Shown piece after piece: positions 60,628-64,000 of a stretch of 64,000 bases of DNA (its first letter is position 1; the number at the start of each line of letters is the position of its first letter). The translations under genes and the position numbers were made by a program. Below the pieces are notes generated by a model that saw only the letters and a program-made list of their open reading frames with translations, did not search any database and had not been told where the DNA came from. The DNA comes from Cellulomonas sp. URHE0023 (GTDB lineage Bacteria; Actinomycetota; Actinomycetes; Actinomycetales; Cellulomonadaceae), in the NCBI RefSeq assembly GCF_000688475.1, contig NZ_JIAN01000005.1:868001-932000 (forward strand), given 5' to 3'.

Positions 60628-61797
60628 TCAGGGAGTCAGCAACCCGGTCCCGGGCCGGTCGAAGCGGATCCGGTCGAACGCGTACTGGATGGCCACGGCC
60701 GCGGCCCCGCGAGCCCAGGCGGTGAAGCTGGACTCGTCGACGTACAGCTCGACCTTCGTGGCGCGCGGGTCACGGTTGGCGGCCAGTGCAGCACGGACCC
60801 GGTCGTCGGCCACCGACATGAGGCCGATGCCGTCACCCGCGAGCACGACCGCCGGCTGCAGCGTGAGGTTGGCGGCCAGCGCGACGAACCGACCGAGCGC
60901 GTCTGCGGCCGAGTCGACGACCGTCCGCGCGGCCGGGTCGCCGACGGCGGCGAGTTCCAGGACCTCCTCGTAGGTGACGGCGCGCTGCAGGGCCGCGGAC
61001 ACCTGCGACGCGATCGACCCTGACGTGAGCATCGCCTGGGCGCACCCCCGGTGACCCTCCTGGCAGACGGGTCCGGTCGCACTCAGGGGGATGTGGCCGC
61101 CGAGCCCCACGCCCGCATCCGGCGACCGGACCACCTCACCGTTGACGACGAGGGCGTAGCCGATGCCAGCGCCGATGGTCAGGACGACGAAGCCTGGGAT
61201 GTCTCGGCCCAGGCCGAACCACCGCTCGGCCTCGGCGAGCGCGACGAGGTCGTTCTCGAGGACAGTCGGCACTCCCAGCCCCGCCTCGACGAGCTCGGCG
61301 AACGCGACGTCGTGCCAGCCGAGGAACGGTGCGAACTCGACGCGGCCGTCCCGGACGGTTCCACCGAGCGACACCCCCACCCCGGCGATCCGGGAGACGC
61401 CCAACGCGCGGACAGCGGCCACGAGGTCAGCGGCGACGCTGGCGGGCTCGGTCCCGGTGAGCGGCCGCGTGCCGGTGGCGAGGAGCCCGGCACGGACGTC
61501 GGTCGCAACGACGTGCACAGCATCACCCGTGAGCTTGGCACCGGCGAACGACGCGAGACCCGGGGCGACGTCGAGGGGCTGTGCGGGACGGCCGACCGAC
61601 CCGGACTTGTCCTCGAGCTGGACCATCAGGCCGTGGTCGAGGAACGGCTTCGCGAGGCGCGTGAGGCTCGGCGCGGACAGGTTGAGCCGGCTGGTCAGGG
61701 CGGTGCGTGAGATCGGCCCATGGATGAGGACGGCCCGGGCGAGGGCCTTCTCGGTCTCGGTGAGCATGCTCTCGTGCGGCTGCATTGGTTCCATCAT
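60628..61797 (-). CDS. ROK family transcriptional repressor
   Basis: 389 residues from ATG 61797; ATG 61794 or 61785 are equally possible, since no strong ribosome binding site is seen. N-terminal HTH (ISRTALTSRLNLSAPSLTRLAKPFLDHGL) and a ROK sugar-kinase-like domain with FVVLTIGAGIGYALVV and the zinc segment CQEGHRGCAQAM, where the second Cys of the usual CxCGxxGC is Glu. It is divergent from the alpha-galactosidase gene over an AT-rich operator region, so it most likely represses that gene in response to a sugar. Confidence 0.88.
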   Translation of the reverse strand: MMEPMQPHESMLTETEKALARAVLIHGPISRTALTSRLNLSAPSLTRLAKPFLDHGLMVQLEDKSGSVGRPAQPLDVAPGLASFAGAKLTGDAVHVVATDVRAGLLATGTRPLTGTEPASVAADLVAAVRALGVSRIAGVGVSLGGTVRDGRVEFAPFLGWHDVAFAELVEAGLGVPTVLENDLVALAEAERWFGLGRDIPGFVVLTIGAGIGYALVVNGEVVRSPDAGVGLGGHIPLSATGPVCQEGHRGCAQAMLTSGSIASQVSAALQRAVTYEEVLELAAVGDPAARTVVDSAADALGRFVALAANLTLQPAVVLAGDGIGLMSVADDRVRAALAANRDPRATKVELYVDESSFTAWARGAAAVAIQYAFDRIRFDRPGTGLLTP

Positions 61798-61845
61798 GGC
61801 ACCAACACTCGCGGCGCACGCGCGGATCCGGCTGCGCACGATCTC

Positions 61846-61876
61846 TTGCGGCAGTTCTTTTTTTCATGTTAGAACT
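61846..61876 (+). promoter_or_regulatory. Leaderless promoter of the alpha-galactosidase gene with ROK operator
   Basis: TTGCGG (61846-61851), 17 nt, TTAGAA (61869-61874), and the ATG at 61882 is only 7 nt beyond the minus-10 box, where transcription should start. No ribosome binding site precedes it. Inside lies the inverted repeat AGTTCT (61853-61858) and AGAACT (61871-61876), spaced 12 nt, and the small palindrome TTAG-AA-CTAA. A ROK repressor bound here would block the promoter. Confidence 0.6.
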
Positions 61877-61881
61877 AATGC

Positions 61882-64000
61882 ATGAGCCACCCCTCCCCCT
61901 CGACCGACCGCGACGACGCCGTCGGCACCCCCGCGCCGGCGACAGGGCACGTGCTGCACCTGCACCGTGGAGGCACCAGCGTCGTGCTCGACCTCGGCAC
62001 CGCACCGCACCCGACGCTCGTGCACTGGGGCGAGGAGCTCGTCGGCTCCACCGATGCCAGCCTCGCCGACCTCGCCGTCGCGGCGCGGCCGCAGCGCGTG
62101 TCGGGAGGCCTCGACGAGCCCGCCCGCCCCACACTCGTGCCCACCCCCGCCGGTGGGTGGCTCGGCACGCCCGGCATCGAGGGACACCGAGACGGCGCCT
62201 CGTTCAGCGTCCTGCTCCGGCTGGTCGACGTGCAGGCCAACGACCACCGGGCACTGCTCTCGCTCGTCGACGACGAAGCCGGCCTCGGCGCCCAGCTGGA
62301 GCTCCGGGTCGGTCCCGCCGGCCTGGTCCACCAACGGATCACCCTGCGCAACACGGGCACCACCGCGTACACGGTCCAGTCGCTCGCCCTGTCGTTCCCG
62401 GTGCCGTGGGACGCCACCGAGCTGCTCGACACCACCGGCCGTCACCTGCGGGAACGCTCGCCTCAGCGGCGCGGGTTCACCCACGGCGCGCACGTGCGCG
62501 AGAGCCGTCGCGGGCGGCCGGGCGCCGACTCGACCCTGCTCCTCGCGGCGGGCCGTCCCGGCTTCGGGTTCGAACGGGGACGCGTCCACGGGATCCACGT
62601 CGCCTGGAGCGGCAACCACCGGGTGCTCGCCGAGCGGTCCTCCACCGGCGACGCCGTGCTCATGGGCGGCGAGCTGCTCGTCGCGGGCGAGGTCCTCCTG
62701 GCCCCGGGCGCCTCGCTCACGTCGCCGACGGTCATCGGGTCCTGGGGGGACGGGCTCAACGCACTGTCCCATCGGTTCCACGACGAGTGGCGCCGCCGCC
62801 CGGCCCATCCCCGGCGCCCCCGACCCGTCACGCTGAACACCTGGGAGGCCGTGTACTTCGACCAGGACCTCGGCCGTCTCACGGCGCTCGCGGACGTGGC
62901 GGCGCAGGTGGGCGTCGAGCGGTTCGTCCTCGACGACGGATGGTTCGACGGCCGCCGGGACGACACGACCAGCCTCGGCAGCTGGTACGTCGACACGCAG
63001 GTGTGGCCCCACGGGCTGCACCCGCTCGTCGACCACGTCCGGTCGCTCGGCATGGAGTTCGGGCTCTGGGTCGAGCCGGAGATGGTCAGCCCGGACAGCG
63101 ATCTCGCGCGTGCGCATCCAGACTGGATCATGCGCGGACGCATGGGCATGCCGCCGTCAGCCAGGCACCAGCAGGTCGTCGACCTCACTCACCCCGAGGC
63201 GTACGACTACATCGCGCAGCGGCTGAACGCGCTGCTCGACGAGTACCCGATCACGTACCTCAAGTGGGACCACAACCGCGACCTCGTGGACGCCGGAAGC
63301 GGTCCGCAGGGCGTCGCCCGAGTCCACGAGCACACCCTGGCGCTGTACCGGTTGATGGACTCCCTCAAGCAGGCGCACCCCGGCCTGGAGATCGAGAGCT
63401 GCGCATCGGGCGGCGCGCGCGTCGACCTGGGGATCCTCGAGCGCACGGACCGGATCTGGACCAGCGACACCCTCGACCCGCTCGAGCGGCTGGACAACCA
63501 GCGGTACACGGCTCTGGTGGTGCCGCCGGAGATGATGGGCATGCATCTCACGAGCCCCGTCGTGCACTCGACCGGCCGGACGGTCGACGTCGACTTCTCT
63601 GCCGCGGTCGCCCTGTTCGGGCACTTCGGCATCGAGTGGGACCTCACCGCGACGGACGAGAGCACTCGCGGCCGCATCGCGTCCTGGGTGGCCTACGCCA
63701 AGCAGATCCGTCCCCTCGTCGCGAGCGGACGCACGGTCGATGTGGACCACACGGACCCCGGCATCGACGTGCGCGGCATCGTCGCAGCGGACCTGAGCAG
63801 CGCGGTCTTCACCATCACGCAGACGGCGACGACCGCGGCCTACCCGCCGGGCCGCGTCCGGCTGCCGGGCCTCGACCCGGCACGCCGCTACCGGCTCCGC
63901 ACCCTCGACCCCACCGGCCCTGGGCACGACGCCGCCCAGTCACCCCTGGCCTGGCGCGCACACCCTGTCGCGCTGACCGGCCACGAGCTCGACGCCGTCG
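61882..64000 (+). CDS. GH36 alpha-galactosidase, partial (3-prime end outside window)
   Basis: At least 706 residues from ATG 61882. N-terminal beta-sandwich, then the GH36 TIM barrel: LNTWEAVYFDQ, FVLDDGWFDGRRDD, EFGLWVEPEMVSP, YLKWDHNRD (nucleophile Asp) and CASGGARVDLG followed by WTSDTLDPLERL (acid/base Asp). It cleaves terminal alpha-1,6 galactose from raffinose-type or galactomannan oligosaccharides. No signal peptide, so intracellular. The start is placed by the leaderless promoter; the gene is divergent from and probably regulated by the ROK protein. Confidence 0.93.
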   Translation, partial: MSHPSPSTDRDDAVGTPAPATGHVLHLHRGGTSVVLDLGTAPHPTLVHWGEELVGSTDASLADLAVAARPQRVSGGLDEPARPTLVPTPAGGWLGTPGIEGHRDGASFSVLLRLVDVQANDHRALLSLVDDEAGLGAQLELRVGPAGLVHQRITLRNTGTTAYTVQSLALSFPVPWDATELLDTTGRHLRERSPQRRGFTHGAHVRESRRGRPGADSTLLLAAGRPGFGFERGRVHGIHVAWSGNHRVLAERSSTGDAVLMGGELLVAGEVLLAPGASLTSPTVIGSWGDGLNALSHRFHDEWRRRPAHPRRPRPVTLNTWEAVYFDQDLGRLTALADVAAQVGVERFVLDDGWFDGRRDDTTSLGSWYVDTQVWPHGLHPLVDHVRSLGMEFGLWVEPEMVSPDSDLARAHPDWIMRGRMGMPPSARHQQVVDLTHPEAYDYIAQRLNALLDEYPITYLKWDHNRDLVDAGSGPQGVARVHEHTLALYRLMDSLKQAHPGLEIESCASGGARVDLGILERTDRIWTSDTLDPLERLDNQRYTALVVPPEMMGMHLTSPVVHSTGRTVDVDFSAAVALFGHFGIEWDLTATDESTRGRIASWVAYAKQIRPLVASGRTVDVDHTDPGIDVRGIVAADLSSAVFTITQTATTAAYPPGRVRLPGLDPARRYRLRTLDPTGPGHDAAQSPLAWRAHPVALTGHELDAV

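Noticed and set aside
61864..63117. 417-residue minus-strand open frame
   Set aside because: Antisense to the GH36 gene, which has all catalytic motifs and continues to the window edge.

Overview
High-GC (about 70 percent or more) actinobacterial chromosome with strong third-position GC bias, many GTG and a few TTG starts, ATGA-coupled genes and NarL-type two-component systems. A secreted GH81 beta-1,3-glucanase carrying two FN3 domains and a CBM6, preceded by a palindrome almost identical to the known CelR/CebR cellobiose operator, points to a Cellulomonas-like member of the Cellulomonadaceae. The genus is an inference. I see no tRNA, rRNA, CRISPR array, insertion sequence or phage gene.

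Layout. 1-16 kb: a fragment of a surface/pilus-type protein, a MarR/hydrolase divergent pair, a reductase, tandem PAP2 phosphatases, an ArsR-SRPBCC-YCII operon, a WYL regulator divergent from an epoxide-hydrolase-like gene, a HAD phosphatase, a glycolipid-binding family protein, a duplicated HTH-like protein, a lone CBM48-like module, a lipoprotein, an EHN-type epoxide hydrolase, an MBL-fold hydrolase and an AlkZ-like protein. 16-34 kb: three NarL-type two-component systems. One is the tail of a five-gene operon with an ABC exporter, another follows a CPBP protease. Among them lie two tiny secreted proteins, an SGNH hydrolase, a TPR/GGDEF protein, a protein of four cold-shock domains, a GNAT and a ZIP transporter. 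34-45 kb: short detoxification-type units, each with a MarR or TetR regulator and a visible palindromic operator, several alpha/beta hydrolases, a RidA protein, an XRE/NB-ARC/TPR regulator and an AAC(3)-I-like acetyltransferase. 45-52 kb: a c-di-GMP group (a second TPR/GGDEF paralogue, a membrane GGDEF-EAL protein and a PilZ protein) with an HSL esterase/MarR pair. 52-64 kb: GH81 glucanase, a protealysin-like M4 protease with an adjacent emfourin-like inhibitor, a molybdate ABC operon with a Mop-type regulator, and a ROK repressor divergent from a GH36 alpha-galactosidase that runs off the window.

Most notable: the two TPR/GGDEF genes share a 36-nt upstream block (30 of 36 identical) at the same distance from their starts, resembling a sigma-28/FliA promoter, and a related element precedes the PilZ gene. 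The ribosome binding site of the M4 protease lies in a 19-nt inverted repeat. One chloroperoxidase-like gene seems to start at ATT. The alpha-galactosidase looks leaderless. Four cold-shock domains in one chain is unusual. Functions come from motifs read by eye; no database search was possible.
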